DNA of 8,197 bases from Spirochaetaceae bacterium (GCA_031269165.1 JAISZQ010000304.1:1-8197), one strand, 5' to 3'. Shown: positions 1 to 6,040, counted from the stretch's first letter. Notes: generated by a model not told the origin, from the letters alone. Translations and numbers: made by a program.

Positions 1-3
1 TTT

Positions 4-73
4 GTCCGCGAATGTACGCGAATACGCACTGCTGGGTATGTATTATTCGTATTTATTCGCGCCATTCGCGGAC
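4..73. repeat. Short palindromic intergenic repeat
   Basis: GTCCGCGAATG at 4-14 is the exact reverse complement of CATTCGCGGAC at 63-73. Inner segments (CGCGAATA near 17-24 and TATTCGCG near 53-60) are also complementary, so the whole stretch can fold into one long interrupted hairpin. There is no credible reading frame. It looks like a dispersed palindromic repeat rather than a terminator, because no T-run follows. Whether it recurs elsewhere in the genome cannot be seen here. Confidence 0.6.
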
Positions 74-85
74 CAAAATTCTTAA

Positions 86-199
86 GTTGTTGACAGGGGG
101 AAGTCTCCCCCTTCGCTCCAGCCCGCCGCTTGCGCTTAGGGGCTTCCGCTATCCCCCTCTACGGGGGCTCGCCCCCGTAACGCCCCCCATGTCAACAAC
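86..199. repeat. MITE-like GC-rich element (copy A) with terminal inverted repeats
   Basis: The element is bounded by GTTGTTGACA (86-95) and its exact reverse complement TGTCAACAAC (190-199). Inside the ends lie a G-run and a C-run. Two further hairpins are visible: GGGGGAAGTCTCCCCC (96-111) and a near-perfect palindrome of 18 bases at 161-178. The 96-188 portion has a diverged second copy at 7408-7512, sharing the first 16 bases, a following CGCTCCAG, CGCTA-CCCC-CTCT and the terminal AACGCCCCCC. No coding capacity is evident. It is most likely a non-autonomous mobile or dispersed repeat. Confidence 0.6.
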
Positions 200-247
200 A
201 ACGCACCACACGGCGTATCGAAATGGTACACTCCGACACGAGACTAC

Positions 248-275
248 TTGACAAAATTTTTGTTCGTGTTATACT
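248..275 (+). promoter_or_regulatory. Sigma-70-type promoter of the infC operon
   Basis: A perfect -35 box TTGACA (248-253) is followed after 16 bases by TATACT (270-275), a five-of-six match to the -10 consensus. Transcription would begin near 282, giving an untranslated leader of only about 25 bases before infC. That is too short for a long structured L20-type leader of the kind known from Bacillus. Confidence 0.8.
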
Positions 276-296
276 GATTGATAGCTTTTATGCCAT

Positions 297-310
297 AGGA
301 GGATTTTCTG
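297..310 (+). promoter_or_regulatory. Ribosome binding site that fixes the CTG start of infC
   Basis: AGGAGGA at 297-303 is a near-perfect Shine-Dalgarno sequence, ending four bases before CTG at 308-310. No ATG, GTG or TTG occurs in frame at a suitable distance. The next in-frame canonical start, GTG at 347, lies about 44 bases downstream of this site and lacks its own. Confidence 0.7.
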
Positions 311-823
311 GCAGACAGAGATTTACGGACGAACCAGCAGATTCGCGTGCGGGAGGTGCGGCTCATTCAAGATGACGGGGTGCAGGTCATTCTCCCGACG
401 ATGCAGGCGTTGGAAAGAGCGCGGTCGGTTGGGCTTGATCTGGTGGAGATCGCGGCGAACGCGAACCCGCCTGTTGTCAAGATCATGGACTACGGGAAGT
501 TCAAATTCGAGAGCGAGAAAAAAGGTCGTGACTTGAAGAAGAAGCAGAAGCTCGTAAAACTGAAAGAGATTCGTATGCAGCCTAAAATTGATGAGCATGA
601 CATCGATTTCAAGAGCAAGCATATCCGGGAATTTCTCGCTGAGGGCAATAAGGTGAAGGTGACTATCCGCTTTCGCGGCCGCGAGCTCGCTCATACCGAG
701 TTGGGGGACGTGGTTTTGCAGGATGTATTGACGAGACTCGAAGGGGATTACGTTATTGACAGGCCGCCCACGATGGAGGGGCGTTTTAAGTCGATGATAT
801 TAAACCCCAAACCTAAAAAATAG
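308..823 (+). CDS. infC: Translation initiation factor IF-3
   Basis: This is initiation factor 3, which binds the 30S subunit, prevents premature 50S joining and checks the start codon and initiator tRNA. The 171-residue product has the usual length and both domains: an N-terminal domain with LEIA-like and KIMDYGKF motifs (the latter around residue 60), a lysine-rich linker near residues 70-80, and a C-terminal domain with KHIREFLAEGNKVKVTIRFRGRE. I chose CTG at 308 because the frame upstream of GTG 347 encodes ADRDLRTNQQIR, typical of the IF-3 N-terminus, and a strong ribosome binding site sits in front of it. A GTG 347 start would delete these residues. Non-canonical infC starts are known (AUU in E. 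coli) and allow autoregulation, since IF-3 itself rejects such codons. It is the first gene of the operon, 10 bases ahead of rpmI. Confidence 0.95.
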   Translation: MADRDLRTNQQIRVREVRLIQDDGVQVILPTMQALERARSVGLDLVEIAANANPPVVKIMDYGKFKFESEKKGRDLKKKQKLVKLKEIRMQPKIDEHDIDFKSKHIREFLAEGNKVKVTIRFRGRELAHTELGDVVLQDVLTRLEGDYVIDRPPTMEGRFKSMILNPKPKK

Positions 824-833
824 AGGAAGGATT

Positions 834-1034
834 ATGCCTAAGATGAAGACACGGCGGAGCGCGGCAAAGCGTTTTTCGTTCACGGGAACGGGGAAGGTTA
901 AGTACAAAAAACAAAACCTGCGCCATATTTTGACGAAAAAGTCGACGAAGCGGAAGCGCAATCTGCGTCATGCGGGGATTCTTGCTGCGGAAAACGTGCC
1001 CGCGATCCGCAAGAAGTTGTTACCGAACGGGTAA
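834..1034 (+). CDS. rpmI: 50S ribosomal protein bL35
   Basis: This small basic 66-residue protein is bL35 of the large ribosomal subunit. It begins MPKMKTRRSAAKRF, the family hallmark, continues with the lysine/arginine-rich central region (TKKSTKRKRNLRHAG) and ends with IRKKLLPNG. Length is normal. Its ribosome binding site (AGAGGAAGG, 822-830) overlaps the stop codon of infC, so translation is probably coupled. The order infC-rpmI-rplT is the conserved bacterial arrangement. Confidence 0.97.
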   Translation: MPKMKTRRSAAKRFSFTGTGKVKYKKQNLRHILTKKSTKRKRNLRHAGILAAENVPAIRKKLLPNG

Positions 1035-1055
1035 AATGGGGAAAGAGGAGATTAT

Positions 1056-1415
1056 ATGTCACGTGCAGTAGATGGCTCGAAACGAAAAGAGCATCGCAAG
1101 AAGATTCTCAAACTGGCGAAGGGTTATTGGGGACGGCGGCATTCCAATTACAAGACGGCCAAAGACGCGGTTACCAAGGCGTTGTGGTATGCCTACCGGG
1201 ATCGGCGCGATCGGAAGGGCGATTTTCGCCGTCTCTGGATCATCCGTATCAATGCGGTGGTTCGTCCGTATGGGATTTCGTATTCGCGGTTTATCGCCGG
1301 GTTGAACAAGGCGGGCATCACGCTTGACCGGAAAGCGTTGTCCAACCTTGCCATAGAAGACGAAGCGGCGTTTAAGGTGCTGGTTGAACAGGTTAAACAG
1401 GCGCTCGAAAATTAA
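1056..1415 (+). CDS. rplT: 50S ribosomal protein bL20
   Basis: This 119-residue protein is bL20, an early-assembly protein of the 50S subunit that binds 23S rRNA. The basic N-terminal extension contains KRKEHRKKILKLAKGYWGRR, followed by the conserved AYRDRRDRKGDFRRLWIIRINA block (about residues 48-69) and the globular domain with GISYSRFIAGL. The start is supported by AGAGGAG at 1044-1050, five bases before the ATG. In several bacteria bL20 represses its own operon. Here the leader ahead of infC is very short, so any such control would have to act at another site. It is followed by a 70-base gap containing a small hairpin (GGAAC/GTTCC, 1428-1441) without a T-run. Confidence 0.97.
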   Translation: MSRAVDGSKRKEHRKKILKLAKGYWGRRHSNYKTAKDAVTKALWYAYRDRRDRKGDFRRLWIIRINAVVRPYGISYSRFIAGLNKAGITLDRKALSNLAIEDEAAFKVLVEQVKQALEN

Positions 1416-1485
1416 AAACTATTCTGGGGAACGCCGGTTCCACTGAGGTATGCGGCGGGGCGGCGGTCTCTTGGAGGAGGGGAAA

Positions 1486-2259
1486 ATGGTAACGATTGAA
1501 CAAGTGGAGCTTCTGGAATCCAAGGTTTCCAAGGCGATTGACTATGTGAAGCGGCTCACTGCCGACAACGAGCAACTCAGGGAGACTTCTGCCCAGCTCG
1601 TATCCGAGAACGATATGCTGTGCGGTAAACTGGATGGTTATCAAAAGCGTATCACCGAACTTGAGGCAGTGCTTCAAGGATTCAAAAAGGATCAGGAGCG
1701 TATCGAGCAGGGCATCATCTCCTCGCTTGAGCGGCTGAACCGCTTTGAAGACGCCGTCGGGAACATGGTTCCCGCAGGGGACCCGGTTCCTTTGGATGAA
1801 ACGTCAGGCGGCACGACGGCTGACGTGGAAGTGCCTTCCGCGTCTTCTGTGTCCGCATCCGCTTCTGCCGTTCCGCCGTCTGCTACGCCCGCATCCACCG
1901 GAATCCCGGCGGCGCCCGTGTTTCCGGAGCCTGTCCCTTCCGAGCCTTTTGGCGAAGAGGAGGAGGAGTTTGCGGACGAACCGGAAGCCGACGATGATGC
2001 TTCCGGACAGGAAACGCCGGATTCCGGTGTGGAAACCCCGGCTGAAACGTTTGGTGAAACGGCCGACGGGATGGAAATCGATATTGACGAAAATGACGAC
2101 TTTAGCGTGGACGGGGAAGACGAGTTTCTTGACGCGCTGAAGAGTGATCGCCCGTCTGGTCTGGGACAGATCGCCGCCGCTTTCCATGATAATGCAAGGC
2201 CGCCGTCTGAAAGCACCCTTGAAAAACCGCTCAACGGCCTTGAACTGGATATTTTCTGA
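1486..2259 (+). CDS. ZapB-like coiled-coil protein with long acidic tail
   Basis: The first 90 or so of 257 residues form a coiled coil with regular leucine/isoleucine spacing (QVELLESKVSKAIDYVKRL... to LERLNRF). It resembles the small division protein ZapB (DUF904). The remainder is very different: residues about 95-160 are rich in proline, serine, alanine and valine, and about 160-220 are strongly acidic (EEEEEFADEPEADDD and IDIDENDD). It ends in a short conserved-looking LNGLELDIF. ZapB of E. coli is only about 80 residues, so the tail is an addition. The start at ATG 1486 is chosen because GGAGGAGGGG lies at 1473-1482; an in-frame ATG at 1450 overlaps that site and has none of its own. 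No signal peptide or membrane segment is seen. The next frame begins with a ZapA domain, ZapB's usual partner at the FtsZ ring, which supports a division role. The function is inferred from the coiled coil and context. Confidence 0.7.
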   Translation: MVTIEQVELLESKVSKAIDYVKRLTADNEQLRETSAQLVSENDMLCGKLDGYQKRITELEAVLQGFKKDQERIEQGIISSLERLNRFEDAVGNMVPAGDPVPLDETSGGTTADVEVPSASSVSASASAVPPSATPASTGIPAAPVFPEPVPSEPFGEEEEEFADEPEADDDASGQETPDSGVETPAETFGETADGMEIDIDENDDFSVDGEDEFLDALKSDRPSGLGQIAAAFHDNARPPSESTLEKPLNGLELDIF

Positions 2260-2268
2260 AGTTGGCGT

Positions 2269-3813
2269 ATGCAAAAGAATTCCCTGCGCATTGATGTTTT
2301 GGGAACCTCTTTCACGATTGTTGCCGAGGCGGATCGGCTCTACCTTGACGGTCTCCTCAAACGCTACAAGCTGAAAATTGAGGAAATCCAGAAAGGCGCG
2401 GGAGTTGACGATCCGCTCCGCGTCGCCATTCTTACCGGGTTTGCCCTGTATGACGAGATCGAACGGATGCGTTCCGGGGGTCCTGCGGGACACGGCAGTT
2501 ATGAATATATGCGTATCGGGGAACGGCTGGACGACCTTTCTTCCCAGATTGACGCGGTGATCGGCGACGACCCGTTCTCCTCGCAACCGCGTGAAAAAAG
2601 CAACCGGGTCTATCTCCTGAAACCTGAATGTAAGCATTACGACTGGGGGTCGGCCGAGTGGATACCCAAACTGTTAGGTATTGACAACGCGGAGTCTCAG
2701 CCCTGGGCCGAGATGTGGATGGGAACCCATCCCGGCGGCCCGTCTCAGGCGATTTGTCCCGGCGGCCTTGTCCCGTTGAAAAACCTCTCAGGCGATATTC
2801 CCTTTCTCTTCAAACTGCTTGCGGCGGAAAAGCCCCTGTCGATCCAGGTCCACCCGAACCTTGAACAGGCGTCCACGGGATTTGTGCGGGAAAACGCCGC
2901 CGGAATTTCCCTCGACGACCCGCGCCGCAACTACAAGGACCCGAACCATAAGCCGGAAATCCTCTGCGCGCTTACCCCTTTCACCGTGATGGCCGGATTC
3001 CGCAAACGGCAGCATATCGTCGAACTGCTCGATGCCTTTGGCTGTCCCGCGCTGGTCTCCCTCCGGCGGGAACTGCGCGGCGAACTGTCCGACGAAGCGG
3101 CCTACCGGGGGTTCTTGAACAATCTTTTTGGAATGCGGCAGGAACAGAAGGACGAACTCTTATCCTACATCGCCCGGCACATCGGCGAGGTAAAAATCCG
3201 CGTCCCCGCCTGTAGCAAGGAATGGGAACTCATCGAAACATTGCATACCTATTTCCCCGGCGACCCATCGGTCATCGCGCCCCTCTACCTTAACGTCATC
3301 GAACTCAGCCCCGGCGAAGCGGTCTATATTCCCGCCGGAATCCTCCACTCTTATGTGCGCGGCTTCGGCGTGGAACTCATGTCGCCCTCGAACAACGTGC
3401 TGCGCGGCGGCCTTACCCGGAAATCCATCGACACGGGGGAACTCCTTACCATCCTCGAACCCCGCGCGTTCAAGCCCGACGTCCTTAAACCGGTGCCGAT
3501 AAACGAGACGTACGCCTCCTACCTCACCCCGGTGAAAGAATGGACGCTCTCGGTGATACATCAGGCCGATGAAGACGACGAATGCGGGGACCCCACAGAA
3601 CGGGCACCCAAACATTCCCTCGAACACTTCCCCGAAGCCAAAGATGCAATTCTCATCGTAACCCAAGGAAGCCTTGCCGTCACGTTCTTTGACGGAATGG
3701 GCAACCTCACCCTCGAACGCGGCGAAAGCGTCTTCATTCCGGGACACGTGAGCCGCGACTCCTTCACGCTCAAAGGCTTGTTCACCGCATACGTCGCAAG
3801 CCGGGGGCTGTAG
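2269..3813 (+). CDS. manA: ZapA domain fused to mannose-6-phosphate isomerase, class I
   Basis: This is one continuous 514-codon frame with two recognisable parts. Residues about 5-100 match ZapA, the FtsZ-ring bundling protein: LRIDVLGTSFTIVAE, then VDDPLRVAILTGFALYDEI and a helical tail. From about residue 113 (RVYLLKPECKHYDWG) to the end it is a full-length type I phosphomannose isomerase of about 400 residues, which interconverts fructose-6-phosphate and mannose-6-phosphate. The zinc-site residues are present: Q193 and H195 in SIQVHPN, E230 in NHKPE, H360 in AGILHSY, with the conserved arginine R379 in NNVLRGGLT. No stop separates the parts. The only in-frame alternative start near the junction (GTG 2557) has no ribosome binding site; GTG 2591 is in another frame that soon closes. 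ATG 2269 lies 9 bases after the ZapB-like stop with a poor ribosome binding site, suggesting coupled translation. Coding-strand composition shifts from G-rich to C-rich within the isomerase part. Confidence 0.9.
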   Translation: MQKNSLRIDVLGTSFTIVAEADRLYLDGLLKRYKLKIEEIQKGAGVDDPLRVAILTGFALYDEIERMRSGGPAGHGSYEYMRIGERLDDLSSQIDAVIGDDPFSSQPREKSNRVYLLKPECKHYDWGSAEWIPKLLGIDNAESQPWAEMWMGTHPGGPSQAICPGGLVPLKNLSGDIPFLFKLLAAEKPLSIQVHPNLEQASTGFVRENAAGISLDDPRRNYKDPNHKPEILCALTPFTVMAGFRKRQHIVELLDAFGCPALVSLRRELRGELSDEAAYRGFLNNLFGMRQEQKDELLSYIARHIGEVKIRVPACSKEWELIETLHTYFPGDPSVIAPLYLNVIELSPGEAVYIPAGILHSYVRGFGVELMSPSNNVLRGGLTRKSIDTGELLTILEPRAFKPDVLKPVPINETYASYLTPVKEWTLSVIHQADEDDECGDPTERAPKHSLEHFPEAKDAILIVTQGSLAVTFFDGMGNLTLERGESVFIPGHVSRDSFTLKGLFTAYVASRGL

Positions 3814-3819
3814 CACATC

Positions 3820-4302
3820 GTGAAACTGCTCGTTGATGCCGATTCCTGCCACACTGCCGCCCGCGTCGTTATCCAAAAACGCGCCGCCAAAGAGAATCTT
3901 CCGTTGCACTTCGCCGCGAACCGCCCCATCCCATTCGAGCGCTCCTATCATCCGCTGGTCGAAACGGGTCTCTTCGTGATGGAAGTCTGTCCGGTCGAGA
4001 AAGACGCCGCCGACGACCGCATCGCCGCGCTAGCCCAGGAAGGCGACATCGCCGTAACCCGCGACCTCCCCCTCGCTTCCCGCCTCGTCAAAAAAAACGT
4101 TCACACCCTCGATGACCGGGGCCGCATCTTCACCCAAGACAACATCCGCCACTGTCTCTCTCTCCGCAACTTCAACATCGCCGTCGCCGGCAACGGAAGG
4201 CCCGAACGCGCCGCCTCTTACGGCAGCAAAGAAAAAAAAACCTTCGCCGACAGCCTCGACCGCATCATAACCTCCGTTTCTCAGATAAAAAGTAAGATAT
4301 GA
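3820..4302 (+). CDS. DUF188 (YaiI/YqxD family) protein
   Basis: The 160-residue protein belongs to the UPF0178/DUF188 family, a PIN-like fold of unknown function. Family landmarks in order are LLVDADSC (residues 3-10), DDRIAALAQEGDIAVTRDLPLA (65-86), DDRGRIFTQDNIR (98-110), SLRNFN (114-119) and KKTFADSLDRII near the C-terminus. The acidic residues D6, D8, D65, D66, D76 and D82 are candidates for a metal site, by analogy with PIN nucleases. Length is normal for the family. Translation starts at GTG 3820, six bases after the isomerase stop, so it is probably coupled to the gene upstream. It is the last gene of the operon. No intrinsic terminator with a T-run is visible behind it; an inverted-repeat element starts at its stop codon. 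Confidence 0.9.
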   Translation: MKLLVDADSCHTAARVVIQKRAAKENLPLHFAANRPIPFERSYHPLVETGLFVMEVCPVEKDAADDRIAALAQEGDIAVTRDLPLASRLVKKNVHTLDDRGRIFTQDNIRHCLSLRNFNIAVAGNGRPERAASYGSKEKKTFADSLDRIITSVSQIKSKI

Positions 4303-4419
4303 GACTATTTCAAAACCCCGGGCAACACGTTAAAACGGACAAATTTGCTCAATTTATTGACAGGAGAAGGCGCGGCACATTGCCGATTTCCCCTTTTGCC
4401 GGGTTTTGGAACAGGCCTT
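4301..4419. repeat. Inverted-repeat intergenic element 1
   Basis: GAGACTATTTCAAAACCCCG (from 4301) is imperfectly complementary to GCCGGGTTTTGGAACAGGCC (4398-4417). The ends belong to the same GAGGCTGTTCCAAAAC motif that bounds the element at 4473-4654 and forms the hairpin at 7774-7806. An inner pair CGGCA...TGCCG (around 4373-4385) adds a second stem. The left end overlaps the stop of the DUF188 gene. No coding capacity. Bases 4420-4472, between this and the next element, show nothing recognisable. Confidence 0.5.
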
Positions 4420-4472
4420 CATGATTAAAGGTATTGTTCTATCTGCCGATAATAGGAAAAGAGATGTTCATT

Positions 4473-4654
4473 TGAGGCTGTGCCAAAACCTCACGTTTTG
4501 ACAAGGCAAACTTTGTTTGCCCAACAACCGTAACAAGTTTCGTAAGGCTAAAGCCCTGTTTTAGCCCGACTTTAGCGAGGGTTTTAGGCATCAGAAACGG
4601 CAAAGCCTTTGGCTCAGCCTGTCAAAACTCTTTTCGTGTTTTGGAACAGACTCA
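4473..4654. repeat. Inverted-repeat intergenic element 2 (MITE-like)
   Basis: The element has paired double ends. TGAGGCTGTGCCAAAAC (4473-4489) pairs with GTTTTGGAACAGACTCA (4638-4654). Just inside, GTTTTGACAAGGC (4495-4507) pairs with GCCTGTCAAAAC (4617-4628). The interior has small hairpins: GGCAAACTTTGTTTGCC around 4504-4520, and GGCTAAA...TTTAGCC around 4546-4566. Length about 180 bases, no transposase. It looks like a non-autonomous miniature element. Its right end lies some 45 bases before the ribosome binding site of the leucine-rich repeat gene, so it may contribute to that gene's promoter region. Confidence 0.6.
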
Positions 4655-4711
4655 TTTGATATACGTTTCTCGGACGGCAGGAGGCTGTCTGGTTCATGAG
4701 GAGAAGATAGT

Positions 4712-5647
4712 ATGAAGAAGATTTTGTGTGCCTCGTTGGTGTTTGCGTCGGCCTGTATCCTCGTGGCGCAACAGGGTAACAATAGCGGTGAATTTTGTAC
4801 AGAAACCCGAATGATTAACCGGCAGATGTCTGTAATCATCACCGGTTATAACGGAACATCCACACAAATTCATATCCCCGACCAGATCAACGGGCTTCCC
4901 GTCGTGGCTATCGGCGATAACGCGTTTCGCTCACGGCGTATCGAGTCGGTAACATTTCCCTCAACCCTCGTGTCCATCGGAAATTATGCGTTTTACGGCA
5001 ATAATCTTAAGGCCATTTCTATCCCTCCGGCCGTGATAACTATCGGTATCGGCGCGTTTGACAGCAACGCGCTCGGCGGAAATGCTTCGGGCAACGCCTC
5101 TTCCAAGAAAAAGGGGACGGCGCGTACCTTTACCATTGAACCGGCTCATAGCGAGACGATGTATCGCCCAAATCCAAATCAGTCTGCTCCGGAAAGCGTG
5201 AATATCATCGTTATTCCCGGCTATAATCCCCTGCAATCTTCGACAAGCCCAAGTGGAGGCGTCGTGACCGTTCAGCAGTTCCTGAACTCGCTTCCGGTTG
5301 CGACACCTCCGGCAACTACGCCGAATCAGACGGTTCCCGCAACGAATCAGACGATTGCGACACCTCCGGCAGTTACGCCGAATCAGACCGGTACGGCGGC
5401 TCCGGCGAATCCTCTCGTCCTGTCCGATCTGTCGCAACAGCCTTCCGCGCAACCGCAACAACAACACGGCGTGCAACAGACATCGTCCCCATCAAACAAA
5501 ACAAGCCGGCTGAACGTTATTCCTGAGCACACCATTGATCTGAGTACCGGGCTGAGTTCAGAAGAAACTCCTGAAGAAGAGCGGAAGCCGATCAAATTAT
5601 ACAAAATTGAAACATACGACATTGAGCGCATTCCGATCCCGCGCTAA
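4712..5647 (+). CDS. Secreted BspA-type leucine-rich repeat protein
   Basis: The 311-residue protein starts with a signal peptide (MKKILCASLVFASACILVAQ). ASAC at residues 13-16 could be a relaxed spirochaetal lipobox, but its -3 position is alanine, so lipoprotein status is uncertain. Residues about 40-121 form BspA-like (LRR_5) repeats, seen as VVAIGDNAFRS, STLVSIGNYAFYGN and PAVITIGIGAFDSN. BspA-type proteins are common in treponemes and are usually surface or envelope proteins. Residues about 195-235 are a proline/threonine/glutamine-rich linker with an internal duplication (ATPPATTPNQT and ATPPAVTPNQT). The C-terminus is charged (EETPEEERKP), with no transmembrane anchor. ATG 4712 is supported by GAGGAGA at 4698-4704. 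Few repeat units remain for this family, so a binding role is possible but the ligand is unknown. The gene stands alone between repeat-rich spacers. Confidence 0.85.
   Translation: MKKILCASLVFASACILVAQQGNNSGEFCTETRMINRQMSVIITGYNGTSTQIHIPDQINGLPVVAIGDNAFRSRRIESVTFPSTLVSIGNYAFYGNNLKAISIPPAVITIGIGAFDSNALGGNASGNASSKKKGTARTFTIEPAHSETMYRPNPNQSAPESVNIIVIPGYNPLQSSTSPSGGVVTVQQFLNSLPVATPPATTPNQTVPATNQTIATPPAVTPNQTGTAAPANPLVLSDLSQQPSAQPQQQHGVQQTSSPSNKTSRLNVIPEHTIDLSTGLSSEETPEEERKPIKLYKIETYDIERIPIPR
5298..5391 (+). repeat. 57-base-period direct repeat inside the leucine-rich repeat gene
   Basis: TTGCGACACCTCCGGCA at 5298 recurs at 5355, followed in both cases by TACGCCGAATCAGAC after two variable bases. 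The offset is 57 bases, exactly 19 codons, so the duplication keeps the frame and encodes the ATPPAxTPNQT linker units. The near-identity suggests a recent duplication or slippage. Confidence 0.85.
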
Positions 5648-5664
5648 ACGCCGCGAAATCGCAA

Positions 5665-5710
5665 ATTACGATGTCAGCCGCTGACAAATATGAGCCGTTG
5701 ACATCGTAAT
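5665..5710. repeat. Hairpin downstream of the leucine-rich repeat gene
   Basis: ATTACGATGTCA (5665-5676) is the exact reverse complement of TGACATCGTAAT (5699-5710), with a 22-base loop. The loop and stem also contain a direct repeat, GCCGCTGACA and GCCGTTGACA. It lies 17 bases after the stop codon, a position suited to transcript-end protection or termination, but there is no T-run on either side, so I do not call an intrinsic terminator. Confidence 0.6.
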
Positions 5711-5773
5711 CGGTAACGCAAGCATTTTGTCCCCAGATTGCGCCACCCAGGGCAACACAGATTTAATCCGCCC

Positions 5774-5855
5774 GTCATTGCGAGCGAAGCGAAGCAATCC
5801 AGAGTGAAAGCCTTCCCCATCTGGATTGCTTCGCCACTTCGCGCCTCGCAATGAC
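5774..5855. repeat. GTCATTGCG palindromic repeat, copy 1
   Basis: The outer arms GTCATTGCG (5774-5782) and CGCAATGAC (5847-5855) are exact complements, as are the inner arms AAGCAATCCAG (5792-5802) and CTGGATTGCTT (5821-5831). The GAGCGAAGCGAAGCAATCC type is a palindromic repeat seen in intergenic DNA of many bacterial genomes. No coding role. The preceding 5711-5773 shows only an 11-base match, GGTAACGCAAG at 5712, to 5953. Confidence 0.8.
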
Positions 5856-5867
5856 AATGGTTCTCCC

Positions 5868-5940
5868 GTCATTGCGAGCGGGCCGCGTCATTGCCGAGCG
5901 AAGCAATCCAGGGTGAAGGCATTCCACGACTGGATTGCTC
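5868..5940. repeat. GTCATTGCG palindromic repeat, copy 2 (degenerate)
   Basis: GTCATTGCGAGCG occurs at 5868-5880 and again, with one extra base, at 5887-5900, leading into AAGCAATCCAG (5901-5911) and its complement CTGGATTGCT (5930-5939). The right outer arm is missing. The doubled left arm suggests a partial copy inserted into, or recombined with, another copy in the same orientation as copy 1. Confidence 0.75.
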
Positions 5941-5958
5941 ACGTCCGCTATTGGTAAC

Positions 5959-5984
5959 GCAAGTTGCCGCGCCTTCCCCTCCAT
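5959..5984 (+). repeat. 26-base repeat shared across the decarboxylase gene, left copy
   Basis: A 26-base sequence beginning GCAAGTTGCCGCGCC is repeated exactly at 7643-7668. In both places it is followed, after a variable stretch, by GGGTGCTCTCCCC or GGGCGCTCTCCCC. It contains the small palindrome GCAAGTTGC-like start. It is part of a larger composite repeat that flanks the decarboxylase gene in the same orientation on both sides. Confidence 0.8.
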
Positions 5985-6040
5985 CCGGCCGCATGGTGAC
6001 CCGCCATCTGGCTAGAGCGGGTGCTCTCCCCCGGCCAGAG

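Noticed and set aside
12..251. 79-codon plus-strand frame starting at 12
   Set aside because: It runs through a palindrome and a GC-rich repeat element, has low-complexity proline/arginine content, no ribosome binding site and overlaps the infC promoter.
1450..1485. Upstream ATG at 1450 as start of the ZapB-like protein
   Set aside because: The added MRRGGGLLEEGK would encode the ribosome binding site of ATG 1486, and 1450 has no such site.
1804..2637. 277-codon minus-strand frame opposite the ZapB-like and ZapA regions
   Set aside because: It is antisense to two well-supported genes. Its arginine-rich sequence is what one expects opposite acidic and alanine-rich codons, and no family motif is visible.
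3160..3951. 263-codon minus-strand frame opposite the isomerase and DUF188 genes
   Set aside because: Both plus-strand genes carry clear family motifs across this region. The antisense product has no recognisable domain and no start signal.
5774..5984. Repeat cluster as a CRISPR array
   Set aside because: The repeats are palindromic and irregularly spaced, with no uniform spacers and no cas genes nearby.
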